Positions 1-7,658 of a DNA stretch of 26,622 nucleotides are shown here, piece by piece. Location of the stretch: the NCBI GenBank assembly GCA_934561515.1, contig CAKTGM010000026.1, positions 1 to 26,622 on the forward strand, given 5' to 3'. Position 1 is the stretch's first letter. The number at the start of each line of letters is the position of its first letter. The position numbers and the translations under genes are program-made. The notes beneath the pieces are model-generated. The model saw only the letters and a list, made by a program, of their open reading frames with translations, searched no databases and was not told where the DNA came from. Origin of the DNA: an uncultured Oscillospiraceae bacterium. GTDB lineage: Bacteria; Bacillota; Clostridia; Oscillospirales; Oscillospiraceae.

Positions 1-594
1 GCCGAGGTTCTCGCCCGCGATGCCGCCGGTCATGTTCTGGCCGAAGATAGCGCCCGAGGCCTCGCACGAGCGGATGACGCCCGTGACGGCGTTGCAGCCC
101 GCGATGCCGCCGACATTGCGCTTGCCGGAAACAGAGCCGTTGAAGGTGCAGCTTTCGATCGTGCCGTGGTTTTCACCCGCGATGCCGCCGAGGTTCTGGC
201 TGTCGCCCGAGGGCGTGAGAGCGCCCTCAACGCGCAGGTTTTTGACGACGCCGTCCTTCTGCACCACGCCGAAAAGACCCGCGGGAGAGATGCTATCCTC
301 CATATCAAGGCCGCTGATGGTGTGGCCGCCGCCGTCAAACGTGCCGCCGAAGGAGGGAATGGGCAGCGCATCGGTACTCTCGAGCACAAGGTCGTTGTCG
401 AGCACGACCTTTTTGCCGCGCGAGTAGGAGTCGAGCGTGCAGGAGCGCGCGAGGGACTGAAGGTCCTCCGCGGTCCTGATGTGGATGGCGCCGTCCCCGT
501 CGGCAAGCGCGCTTGTGACGGGGAAGAGAGAAAGCAGCAGCAGCGCGCAGAGCGCCAGCGCGCGCAGGCGATGTAATTTAGTCTTCTTCATCAT
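1..594 (-). CDS. Secreted GLUG-repeat protein, N-terminal 198 residues (cut by window edge)
   Basis: The reading frame starts at ATG 594 (or the adjacent ATG 591) and stays open to base 1, so only the N-terminus is seen. It begins with a signal peptide: MMKKTKLHR, a hydrophobic run LALCALLLLSLFPV, then a likely cleavage after ALA (about residue 31). After it come TAEDLQSLA and FGGTFDGGGHTISGL, then repeats of the GLUG type (GGIAGENHGTIESC, GGIAGCNAVTGVIRSC, GGIAGENLG). GLUG repeats are known from cell-surface and secreted proteins of Firmicutes and probably fold as a beta-solenoid. The start lies inside the last codons of the upstream MMPL gene (17-base overlap), which indicates translational coupling. 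The rest may hold more repeats or a surface anchor, so the function is unknown beyond export. Confidence 0.8.
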   Translation of the reverse strand, partial: MMKKTKLHRLRALALCALLLLSLFPVTSALADGDGAIHIRTAEDLQSLARSCTLDSYSRGKKVVLDNDLVLESTDALPIPSFGGTFDGGGHTISGLDMEDSISPAGLFGVVQKDGVVKNLRVEGALTPSGDSQNLGGIAGENHGTIESCTFNGSVSGKRNVGGIAGCNAVTGVIRSCEASGAIFGQNMTGGIAGENLG

Positions 595-3022
595 CTTGCT
601 CCTCATTTGCAGAACCCGAGATCAGGTTCAGGTCAATGTCTCCCTCAACGGTCGCGTGCATCACGCCGTGGACCGTGCCGTTGATGCTGCCGCGCACCAT
701 GCCGTTGACGGAGACCTTGCCGTGGGCGGTCTTCTTTTCGGTGATGGACGGGACGGAGAAGGAGGTCTTGTCCACGATGCCGCTGCCGATGAGCAGGATC
801 TGCGGCAGGGCGAACATGACCATGATGATGGAGATGACCGTGCCGCGGCCGAGACTCTCGCCGATGCCCGCGATGACGGGCTCAGAGGTCATGCTGCCGA
901 TCAGAAAGCCGCAGATCGAGAGGATCGAGCCGGAGGTGATGATCGTCGGGAAGGCGAAGTTCAGCGTCTCCACGATGGCGTCGCGGTGGTGCATCTTGAC
1001 CTTGAGCTCCTGATAGCGGCTTGCAATGACGATGGCGTAGTCGATGTTCGCGCCCATCTGGATGGAGGAAACGATCAGGTAGCCCAGGAAGAAAACGTAC
1101 TTCCCCGTGATGGTCGGGAACGAGAAGTTGAGCCAGATGCAGCCCTGGATCACCAGGATCAGCAGCACTGGCATACCGGCGGAGTTGAACGTGAAGAGCA
1201 GCACCAGCATGACGACAAGCACCGACACGATGCCGACGACCTTGTTGTCCACGGCGAAGGATTTTTCAAATTCGTATTCGTTTGTCGATTCGCCCGCGAG
1301 ATAAACGGTGTCGTCTGGATAGGACTTTTTGGCGATCTCGAGGATCTTGTCGGTGAAGGCGTAGGTCTCATCGCCGCTTTCCGGCAGCGTGAGGTAAATG
1401 AGCATACGGTCGTAATCCGTGCCCTCGAGCTGCGCCTTGGCGCTCTTCATCTGCACCTCGGCGTCCTGCAGCAGCTTTGTTTGCTCGTCGCTGAGCGTGA
1501 CGAGCCCCGCGTCCACCTGCGAGCAGACGAAAAGAAACATATCGATGAGCGGGACCTTGTAGGATGAGAGATTGCCTGCGAGCTTGCCGTATTCCGAATG
1601 CTGCGCGGCGTAGGCGGCGTAGACGACCTGCGCGGCCTCGTAATCAAGCCCTGCAAGCTCGGCGAACTGGCGCGGCGTCAGCTTGTCGGCGAGCATATAG
1701 CCGTCGAGCGCTTCAATGTTGGTAAGACCCATCGTGGAGTCGACCTCGTCGTACTGCTCAAGCTCGCTCAAAATGGCGGATTCCTTGTCGTAATCACCCG
1801 TGGGGACGATGAGCGCGAGCATATTTTTCGAGGTGAAGTTCTCCTCGATCATCTGCTGGGCAAACTGCGTTTCGTTCTGCTTGGGCGCGGTGATGAGGCC
1901 GTAGCCGTAAGCGTAGGGGCAGTTGGACGAAAGACGGAAGCCGACAATGGCCAGCGCCACGAAGACGACGGGGATGATGTAGCGCGTGGCAAAGTCGAGT
2001 TTGCCGACAAAGGAGATCTTGGGGACGAAGCTGCGGTGCTGCGTGCGGTCGATGAGCGGGCCGAAGAGCATCAGAAGGCCCGGCATGACGATGAACGCCG
2101 CGAGCAGCGCGAAGAGGATGGATTTGATGAGGCAGAGCGCCATATCGGGGCCGAGCTTGAACTGCATGAAGAGCATGGCGACAAGGCCGCCGATGGTCGT
2201 GAGGCTGCTCGCGCCGATCTCGGGGATGGATTTGCTCAGCGCGATGATGACGGCCTCGCGCAGAGGCAGGAGCTTGTGCTCTTCCTTGAAGCGGTTGCAG
2301 AAGATGATGGCATAGTCGATGGAGAGCGCAAGCTGCAAGATGCTCGTAACGGAGTTTGAGATGAATGAGATCTTGCCCATGAGGAAGTTCGTGCCCTGAT
2401 TGAGCACCAGCGCGACGACGAAGGTGAGGATGAGCACCGGCACCTCGCCGTAGGTCTCGGACGTGAAGAGCAGCACGAGCACGATGACGATGGCGACATA
2501 GACCATGATGACGCTGATCTCGTGGTCGATGGTCTCCTGCTGCGTATTGCCAAGGTCCGTGTCAACGTAGAGATCGTAGTCGCGCAGCAGGTCCTTTACC
2601 GCCTCGAGCGAGTCGAGGCAGGCCTCGTCATCCTCGCTGTAGGCGAAGGTGATGGAGTAGAGCGCGGAGAGATTGTGATAATGCGCGCTCGTTTCGTCGT
2701 AATCGACGCTCTGCACGCCCTTGACCTCTTTAATCTTGGGCGCGAGCGCGGCGGCCTGCTCGGGCGTGATGTTGGCGACCATGACCTCGGCCGTGCCGTA
2801 GGTGACGAACTGTTCGTCCATGATGGTGAGCGCCTGCTTCGTCTCCGAGTCGGCGGGCAGGTAATAGGTCAGGTCGCTTTCGACCTCGACCCAGTTGCGG
2901 GAAAAGACGGAAAAGATCAGCAGGATGATGGTGAGCAGAAAGATGAGATTCCGCTTGTCGACAATAAAGGTCGCGACCTTTTCCATAAAGGAGGAGCCCG
3001 TCTCCTTGGTTTCGCTACTCAT
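578..3022 (-). CDS. MMPL/RND-type (HAE3-like) membrane transporter
   Basis: This 814-residue protein has the duplicated layout of the MMPL/HAE3 branch of the RND superfamily. There is a TM helix at about 24-40, an extracytoplasmic domain at about 45-165, a TM bundle at about 168-320, a single TM near 348-362, a second extracytoplasmic domain at about 365-590 and a second bundle at about 594-750. Each bundle has the family's acidic residue in a D-Y-A motif: SIDYAIIF (D236) and NIDYAIVI (D661), presumed proton-relay positions. A cytoplasmic tail after about 760 contains Gly/Val-periodic strands (VNGMVRG, INGTVHG, TVEGDIDL) and an acidic end. ATG 3022 overlaps the stop of the XRE gene by 8 bases. 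Export of a lipid or hydrophobic compound is inferred from the family; the substrate is unknown. Confidence 0.85.
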   Translation of the reverse strand: MSSETKETGSSFMEKVATFIVDKRNLIFLLTIILLIFSVFSRNWVEVESDLTYYLPADSETKQALTIMDEQFVTYGTAEVMVANITPEQAAALAPKIKEVKGVQSVDYDETSAHYHNLSALYSITFAYSEDDEACLDSLEAVKDLLRDYDLYVDTDLGNTQQETIDHEISVIMVYVAIVIVLVLLFTSETYGEVPVLILTFVVALVLNQGTNFLMGKISFISNSVTSILQLALSIDYAIIFCNRFKEEHKLLPLREAVIIALSKSIPEIGASSLTTIGGLVAMLFMQFKLGPDMALCLIKSILFALLAAFIVMPGLLMLFGPLIDRTQHRSFVPKISFVGKLDFATRYIIPVVFVALAIVGFRLSSNCPYAYGYGLITAPKQNETQFAQQMIEENFTSKNMLALIVPTGDYDKESAILSELEQYDEVDSTMGLTNIEALDGYMLADKLTPRQFAELAGLDYEAAQVVYAAYAAQHSEYGKLAGNLSSYKVPLIDMFLFVCSQVDAGLVTLSDEQTKLLQDAEVQMKSAKAQLEGTDYDRMLIYLTLPESGDETYAFTDKILEIAKKSYPDDTVYLAGESTNEYEFEKSFAVDNKVVGIVSVLVVMLVLLFTFNSAGMPVLLILVIQGCIWLNFSFPTITGKYVFFLGYLIVSSIQMGANIDYAIVIASRYQELKVKMHHRDAIVETLNFAFPTIITSGSILSICGFLIGSMTSEPVIAGIGESLGRGTVISIIMVMFALPQILLIGSGIVDKTSFSVPSITEKKTAHGKVSVNGMVRGSINGTVHGVMHATVEGDIDLNLISGSANEEQDDEED

Positions 3023-3302
3023 GGCGGAATACGCTCCCTCCCTTCATCCGATCATCCTTTCTTTTTATCACACGCTCGATACCGCCCCCTGCCGGCGGCT
3101 CGTGCGGCACGATCTGCACGATATCGCCGAGCGGACAGTCGAGCTTCTGACAGATGCGCACGAGCACCTCGAGCGAGACAAGCTCGTTTTTCGAGAGCTT
3201 GGCGAGCGTGTTGGAGCTGATGCCGACCTCGCGGGCGAATTCGGTCTTGTTCCAGCCTTTGTCGATGAGCTGTTTGAAAAGGCCGTTGTAGGAAACAAGC
3301 AT
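3015..3302 (-). CDS. XRE-family (Cro/CI-type) helix-turn-helix regulator
   Basis: A 95-residue protein with a single XRE-type HTH at about residues 8-62. TEFAREVGISSNTLAKLSKNE matches helix-turn-recognition helix, followed by VSLEVLVRICQKLDCPLGDIVQIV, typical of small YozG-like regulators. About 30 residues follow (PHEPPAGGGIERVIKR), longer than the usual 65-75-residue forms. Start ATG 3302 is chosen because AGGAGG lies 8 bases upstream; the frame stays open 16 codons further, but those codons are upstream of or at the inferred transcription start. Its last codons overlap the MMPL start by 8 bases, so regulator and transporter are probably made from one message and the regulator likely controls this operon. 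The ligand, if any, is unknown. Confidence 0.85.
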   Translation of the reverse strand: MLVSYNGLFKQLIDKGWNKTEFAREVGISSNTLAKLSKNELVSLEVLVRICQKLDCPLGDIVQIVPHEPPAGGGIERVIKRKDDRMKGGSVFRHE

Positions 3303-3335
3303 AGCCGATACCTCCTGTTCTGCATTTCGGTTCAC

Positions 3336-3363
3336 ATTATACTCGGGCATCGTCCAAAGGCAA
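3336..3363 (-). promoter_or_regulatory. Promoter of XRE-MMPL-GLUG operon
   Basis: On the minus strand TTGCCT (3358-3363) and TATAAT (3336-3341) are separated by 16 bases. Transcription would start near 3329, leaving a leader of about 27 bases before ATG 3302 with an AGGAGG site. It is the only good sigma-A type promoter seen before the regulator gene. Confidence 0.65.
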
Positions 3364-3425
3364 GAAAAAATTTGCGAAAGCAGACATTTTATGGGCGAAA
3401 ATATAACATATTTGCAAAAGTGTAC

Positions 3426-3461
3426 AAAAAAACGGACGGGCGGAAAGCCGCTCGTCCGTTT
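3426..3461 (-). terminator. Intrinsic terminator upstream of the XRE operon
   Basis: Reading the minus strand, a 13-14 bp stem (AACGGACGAGCGG / CCGCCCGTCCGTT, one G-U pair) with a CTTT loop ends in a run of seven T. It insulates the XRE operon from transcription coming from the LTA-synthase side, or ends an unannotated RNA made from 3470-3860. Confidence 0.75.
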
Positions 3462-3600
3462 GGAAGGTCCCTCGCCGGGCGGGAGGACGCGTCCGGTTTA
3501 TTCCGCTTCCTCCCCGGCCGGAAGGGGAGACGCGGCGCCTCTTGCGGACAAACGGTTGATCGCGCAATAGTAGCGCGCAATGCGCGGATACAGTGCAATA

Positions 3601-3763
3601 TGCAAAAAAGAAGGGCCTCCATTTCTGCCGGCGGCAGAAAACAAAAGCCCTTCTTCAATAGACGGTTCTTCTTATGAGAGCGCCGTATGTATAAAAAAGA
3701 AGAACTCTCCATACGGCGCCGCCCGGCGCAGTACCAAAAGCCCTTCTTCAACAGACGGTTCTT
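3601..3763. repeat. Two tandem degenerate copies of a hairpin-forming intergenic repeat (about 70-75 bp each)
   Basis: Copy 1 (about 3601-3670) and copy 2 (about 3689-3763) each begin with AAAAAAGAAG, pass through a CTCCAT segment and a GC-rich palindromic core, and end with a shared 29-base block at 3642-3670 and 3735-3763 that differs at one base. Copy 1 folds: TTTCTGCC/GGCAGAAA (3622-3629 with 3633-3640) inside AAGAAGGGC/GCCCTTCTT (3608-3616 with 3647-3655). Copy 2 contains GCGCCGTATG/CATACGGCGC (3680-3689 with 3710-3719). The two are alternative cores on a common frame, as in dispersed REP or MITE-like sequences. No convincing gene overlaps. Whether other copies exist elsewhere cannot be seen here. 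Confidence 0.7.
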
Positions 3764-3862
3764 TTTTAGATTTTCTTTATTGTAGCACGAAAGAAAGGCG
3801 AAAACAAGCCGTTTTCCGAACATTTTGCTTTTCTTTTGCCGCGGCGCTGCCAAAAAGAGAAG

Positions 3863-3898
3863 AAAAGGAAGCACGCAGCGCGCTGCGTGCTTCCTTTT
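3863..3898 (-). terminator. Terminator of the LTA-synthase-like gene
   Basis: A perfect 36-base palindrome (18-base arms, AAAAGGAAGCACGCAGCG and its complement) sits 15 bases after the stop codon of the minus-strand gene and is followed on that strand by T-rich sequence. As a palindrome it may act in both directions. Confidence 0.8.
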
Positions 3899-3912
3899 TG
3901 CCGATCGCTGCC

Positions 3913-6597
3913 TCAGGCGCTCAGATTGAGCTCGTAGGTGCAGAGGTAGAAGAGGAAGGAGGTCATCTGATAGCGGTTGATGCGCGTATCGTAGGAGCCC
4001 AGAAGCTCATCGAGGCTGCTGTCGCGCGAGGTGATGTCCTTCTGGTCGCACCAGAGCATGGCCTTGGCCGCCTCGCGCGTAAGGCCCGGGCCGTCGGTCA
4101 TCACCTGCCGCAGCTGCTCCTGATCGACAAAGGTGTTGACGCCGGACATACCGGCGAAGCGGTAGATCAGAATGCAGGCGGCGCGATAGTCGAGCTTGTC
4201 GTTGTAGCCAAGCGGGTCGTTCGGGCGCAGGAGCCTTGTCTGATAGGCCCAGCAGACGGCCTCGTAATAGGGATAGGAGGCGTTGAACGAGCGGCTCTCA
4301 TAGTCGCTCGGCAGGGCGGAGCTGTCCGCCTCGGGGCGGCCGGCGATGCGGTAGAGCACGTCGACGAATTCACCGAGCTTCGCGGCGGACTGCCCGCCGA
4401 AGGTGTTCGAGGACTCGGGGTCCACATAGCCGTTGCGGTACATATAGAGGACGCTGGCCTGATTGAAGATGCTCTTGATGTCCGTGAACACCACCGTGTC
4501 CGTCAGGCTCCCGCCGCTGGGCTCCTTGTTGAAGACGTGGGCGTAGTAGTCGCTGTTGACGATGTTGCTCGAGAGATTGAACTTGTTGTCCACATACTGC
4601 CGGTAGGCTTGCAGCAGCTCGTCGGAGATGACGATGCCCTCGTTTGCGGGGATGACCGTCTCCGTGTCGGCGTCATAGCGGAAGGACTTCGTCAGGAAGG
4701 AGCGGTTCGACAGGATGGCGACGTGGACGCCGCTCGAGAGCACGTCCGTGCCGGCAAGCAACCGGGAATCGTACTCCACGCCGAAGAGGTTGAGGAGCGT
4801 GGGCAGGATGTCTGCCGTGGAGCAGTAGTCATCCACCACGATGTTCTGCGGAAGGCCGGGCACATAGCAGATGAAGCTGTTGCGGTATTTTTCAAACTTC
4901 GTGTCCAGCGTCTGCCCGGCGAGCTCGTTGTATTCCTCCTCGGTGAGACCGTAGGGGTAGTGGTCGTTCGTGAGGACGATGCAGGTCTTGTCGGCAATGC
5001 CGGCGTCCTCGAGGCGCTGCATCAGGTATTGCAGCGCATATTCCAGCTCCAGATTGCAGGCGATGTAGGCCTTGACAGCCTCAGAGTAGGGGAGAGACTC
5101 CACCGCAGCTCTGTTCTTGGCGCTCATGGCATTGTCCCAGTTGTACTGGTAATGGCCGCTGAAGGTCATGTAATAGGCGTGGAAGGGCGTGGGGCTGTTG
5201 ATATAGTCGTCGATGGAGGCCTCGACCATTTCAAGGTCGGAGGACGGCCAGTCGATCTTCACGTTCAGGCCCGAGTCCGCCGCCTTGAAGTTGTAGCCCA
5301 TGTTGGCATGGGTGATGTTGCGGTTGTAGAAATCGCCGATGTAGTCGTGATAGCCGTAGGAGACATAGCCCATGTCGTTCAGCGCGTTGCCGAGGCAGAA
5401 GGGCAGGTAGTTCGTGCCCGCCACGTTGAAGCTCGAATCCGTCTTCGTGCGGGACATATCCGGGTAAAGGCCCATGCACATGGTATATTCGCCGTTGGTG
5501 GTGACGGACTGGAATGAGCCGTAGTAGTTTTTAAAGATGATGCCCGTGTGGGTCATCTTGTAGAGGGCGGGCGTCAGCTCCTCGCTGATGAACCACGGGG
5601 CGAAGCTCTCCGCGCAGATGGTGATGAGGTTATAGTCCTTCAAAAGCCCTGTGTAGTTGCTCTTGCGGCTGGGCGCGATCCTGGCAAGATACTCGTCCGT
5701 CGCCTTGAGGACGGCATTGTCGGTGCTGCCGGAGAGCTTGCTGAAATCAATATCCTCGACCACATTATAAGAGTTGCCGGTGTAGGTCTGCTGGGCGGTG
5801 CCCGTTTCCAGCGAGGAGGGCGTAAAGTAGGTGACCTCGTCCTCTCCGCCGGCGATCATGTAGTGCAGCTCCTGCACGGTGGTTGCCAGCATACCGACCT
5901 TTTTGTAGCTGCTGTCGGTGGAGGTATTTACGTTGGAGAGGGTCTTGTAGACGGAGAAGGGCTTGTTGCGCCCGACGAACAAAAGCCCCGCGGTCATCAG
6001 CACCAGCACGAGCAGCATTGCGCAGGTGGCCTGCGCCTGCTTCCAGCGCAGGCGCTGCTTGAGCGCCGGGACCTTCCGCAGCGCAAGGCAGAGGATCAGA
6101 ATGAGCAGCGGCAGCATCAGCAAAAGGATGCGCGGCAGATTCTTGAAGATGGCGTAAAAGAGCTGGGAGTCGAAGTTGGCGATCACGTTCTCGCCCATGC
6201 TGACCTGACTGATGGGCATGAAGTTGCCGAAGATGCACTGGTAGACCAGCTGCACCTCGGCAAAGAGCACCTGCACCATGACAAGCAGCACGCCGACGAT
6301 CTGCCGCAGGATGCGCGGCAGGTACGAGGTGAGAAGCGAGAAGAGAACGCCGCCTTGCAGGGCGAAGAGAATGGGGTAGATGATCTGCTTGTTGAGCGAA
6401 TGATAGACGCTCAGGTGCAGGCAGAGCTCCACATAGACGCCGGTGAGACAGAACAGCAGCAGATCGCTCACCCACACCGCCCAGAGGCTGCGGCGCGAAG
6501 ACTGCACTTCCTTAGCTGCGTCGGGCGCTTCGGCCGCCGGAGAGGCGGGGGACGCTATGTCTATCATAGAAGTATCTTTGACGTTCGATTTCATCAT
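3913..6597 (-). CDS. LTA-synthase-like sulfatase-fold membrane protein with C-terminal SLH-like region
   Basis: 894 residues. A short cytoplasmic N-terminus is followed by about five TM helices (roughly 40-65, 73-92, 98-120, 157-173, 193-209), a linker, then an extracellular alkaline-phosphatase/sulfatase domain (about 320-640). Residues matching LtaS chemistry are visible: E330 in CAESF, T366/T367 as nucleophile region (SVTTNGE), H417 and R426 in GYHDYIGDFYNRN, H482 in SGHYQY, and D545-H546 in TNDHYPYG. LtaS enzymes move glycerophosphate units onto teichoic acids; the exact substrate here is inferred. Residues about 700-894 resemble three S-layer-homology repeats (for example VLYMYRNGYVDP, AVCWAYQTRLLRPNDP, MLWCDQKDITS), an unusual addition. 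ATG 6597 is chosen because AGGAGG lies 5 bases upstream and the longer frame begins upstream of the inferred transcription start. Confidence 0.85.
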   Translation of the reverse strand: MMKSNVKDTSMIDIASPASPAAEAPDAAKEVQSSRRSLWAVWVSDLLLFCLTGVYVELCLHLSVYHSLNKQIIYPILFALQGGVLFSLLTSYLPRILRQIVGVLLVMVQVLFAEVQLVYQCIFGNFMPISQVSMGENVIANFDSQLFYAIFKNLPRILLLMLPLLILILCLALRKVPALKQRLRWKQAQATCAMLLVLVLMTAGLLFVGRNKPFSVYKTLSNVNTSTDSSYKKVGMLATTVQELHYMIAGGEDEVTYFTPSSLETGTAQQTYTGNSYNVVEDIDFSKLSGSTDNAVLKATDEYLARIAPSRKSNYTGLLKDYNLITICAESFAPWFISEELTPALYKMTHTGIIFKNYYGSFQSVTTNGEYTMCMGLYPDMSRTKTDSSFNVAGTNYLPFCLGNALNDMGYVSYGYHDYIGDFYNRNITHANMGYNFKAADSGLNVKIDWPSSDLEMVEASIDDYINSPTPFHAYYMTFSGHYQYNWDNAMSAKNRAAVESLPYSEAVKAYIACNLELEYALQYLMQRLEDAGIADKTCIVLTNDHYPYGLTEEEYNELAGQTLDTKFEKYRNSFICYVPGLPQNIVVDDYCSTADILPTLLNLFGVEYDSRLLAGTDVLSSGVHVAILSNRSFLTKSFRYDADTETVIPANEGIVISDELLQAYRQYVDNKFNLSSNIVNSDYYAHVFNKEPSGGSLTDTVVFTDIKSIFNQASVLYMYRNGYVDPESSNTFGGQSAAKLGEFVDVLYRIAGRPEADSSALPSDYESRSFNASYPYYEAVCWAYQTRLLRPNDPLGYNDKLDYRAACILIYRFAGMSGVNTFVDQEQLRQVMTDGPGLTREAAKAMLWCDQKDITSRDSSLDELLGSYDTRINRYQMTSFLFYLCTYELNLSA

Positions 6598-6673
6598 GTA
6601 TTCCTCCTGCTGAGGTCCTTTTCCATAAGAAAATGCGGTTTGCGAAATTTGCCGAATCATAGGCATGGTGCAT

Positions 6674-6702
6674 ATCATAGAGCAAATGATCGCAAAAGGC
6701 AA
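6674..6702 (-). promoter_or_regulatory. Promoter of the LTA-synthase-like gene
   Basis: Minus strand TTGCCT (6697-6702), 17 bases, TATGAT (6674-6679). The start would be near 6667, giving a leader of about 70 bases to ATG 6597. Confidence 0.65.
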
Positions 6703-6806
6703 TCATTCTTGCGAAAAAATTAAAAAAAGCTTTACATTCATTTTACCCTTCGCGCCGCCGCACGGCGGATGCTATGGCAGAAAAGCGGCAAAATCCGCCT
6801 TTTCTC

Positions 6807-6835
6807 TTGACTTTGCGCCGCCTTTGTGGTATCCT
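6807..6835 (+). promoter_or_regulatory. Promoter driving the pab leader
   Basis: TTGACT (6807-6812), 17 bases, TATCCT (6830-6835), with TG one base before the -10 (extended -10). Transcription would start near 6842, just before the attenuator-like hairpins. No other good plus-strand promoter is seen before pabA. Confidence 0.65.
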
Positions 6836-6844
6836 GCCGCGGAA

Positions 6845-6906
6845 ACAGGTTACGGACCGAAAGGGATAACGACTGTGCTCAAAAAGCGCAGTCGTTATCT
6901 TTTTTT
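6845..6906 (+). terminator. Leader terminator with overlapping alternative hairpin (candidate attenuator of pabABC)
   Basis: A 15-bp stem (6865-6879 with 6885-6899, arms starting GATAACGACTG and ending CAGTCGTTATC, loop CAAAA) is followed by seven T (6900-6906), a strong intrinsic terminator only about 25 bases after the inferred start. An upstream segment ACAGGTTA (6845-6852) can pair with TAAC and CTGT inside the terminator's left arm (6867-6870, 6873-6876, with a GA bulge), so the two hairpins exclude each other. This is the logic of transcription attenuation, though it could also be the end of a 65-base stand-alone RNA. Confidence 0.65.
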
Positions 6907-7040
6907 CTATGCAAAAGCATAGCAAAAACAAGAAATGTGCCATTTCCTCGCCCCTGCGGGGCAACCGGAAATGATGCACAAAAACTTCATGCACCGGCAT
7001 TTGTGCATTTTTCTGGTGCGGTGTTCCTGCATGAAGTTTT
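6907..7040 (+). promoter_or_regulatory. Structured 5' leader of pabA (three stem-loops)
   Basis: Three further inverted repeats lie between the leader terminator and the pabA ribosome binding site. They are CTATGC/GCATAG (6907-6922); GTGC-CATTTCC-GCCCC paired with GGGGC-GGAAATG-GCAC (6937-6979) with small internal loops; and a perfect 13-bp stem AAAACTTCATGCA/TGCATGAAGTTTT (6981-6993 with 7028-7040) enclosing a second stem GCACCGG/CTGGTGC. No known riboswitch consensus, including the tetrahydrofolate classes, was recognised. Confidence 0.5.
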
Positions 7041-7070
7041 ATGCCCATACCACAGGAGGAAAAGACGAAT

Positions 7071-7658
7071 ATGTATTTGATGATCGACAACTACGACTCG
7101 TTTGTGTATAACCTCAAGGCGTATTTTGAAGAGCTGGGGCGGGACATTCTCGTTCGCCGCTCGGATGAGATCACGCTCGAGGAGATCGAGAACATGAACC
7201 CGCAGGGCATCATCCTCTCTCCGGGACCGAAGCGCCCGTGGGACGCGGAGCTGTGCGTGGAGACGGTGAAGCGCTTTCAGGGCAGGGTGCCGCTGCTGGG
7301 CGTGTGCCTTGGTCATCAGGTGCTGGGCCACTGCGCGGGCGCAGCGGTAGAAAAGGGCAATCGCCCCATGCACGGCAAGGTGACGAAGGTGCATCACTGC
7401 GGCGCAGGGCTTTTCGCGGGACTTCCGGAGGAATTCAACGTAACGCGCTACCACTCGCTCGTGGTGCGCGAGGATACCCTCCCTGCGGACTATCGGGTGG
7501 ACTGCGTTGCGGACGACGGCACGGTGATGGCGCTCTCGCACAAGACGCTTCCGATGTACGGCGTGCAGTTCCATCCCGAGGCGGTGCTCACCGAGTACGG
7601 CCACGAGATGCTGGAAAACTTCTGCCGCATGGCAGAGGAAAGGGGAGTGCCGGCATGA
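7071..7658 (+). CDS. pabA: Aminodeoxychorismate/anthranilate synthase glutamine amidotransferase subunit
   Basis: 195 residues, the usual size for PabA/TrpG. This subunit hydrolyses glutamine and passes ammonia to the chorismate-binding partner. The class-I amidotransferase triad is present: C79 in LLGVCLGHQ, and H168 and E170 in VQFHPEA. The N-terminus MYLMIDNYDSFVYNL and oxyanion segment LSPGPK are typical. ATG 7071 is chosen over an in-frame ATG ten codons earlier because it follows AGGAGG (7054-7059). The stop overlaps the pabB start (ATGA at 7655-7658), giving tight coupling and equal production. Assignment to PabA rather than TrpG rests on the neighbouring pabB and pabC, with no trp genes nearby; in some bacteria one subunit serves both pathways. 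Confidence 0.93.
   Translation: MYLMIDNYDSFVYNLKAYFEELGRDILVRRSDEITLEEIENMNPQGIILSPGPKRPWDAELCVETVKRFQGRVPLLGVCLGHQVLGHCAGAAVEKGNRPMHGKVTKVHHCGAGLFAGLPEEFNVTRYHSLVVREDTLPADYRVDCVADDGTVMALSHKTLPMYGVQFHPEAVLTEYGHEMLENFCRMAEERGVPA

Noticed and set aside
3337..3567. A 76-codon minus-strand frame upstream of the XRE gene
   Set aside because: It runs through a terminator and the XRE promoter, and has no ribosome site or recognisable features.
3389..3874. A 161-codon minus-strand frame containing a repeated KNRLLKKGF peptide
   Set aside because: The repeat in the peptide is just the translated DNA repeat at 3601-3763; there is no ribosome site and a terminator lies inside the frame.
3580..5517. 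A 645-codon plus-strand open frame opposite the LTA-synthase-like gene
   Set aside because: It is a low-complexity Val/Glu/Asp/His product of GC-rich antisense sequence; the opposite strand has the catalytic motifs.
6907..7070. Tetrahydrofolate riboswitch before pabA
   Set aside because: The pathway would fit, but the conserved core sequences I know of are not present; only generic hairpins are seen.
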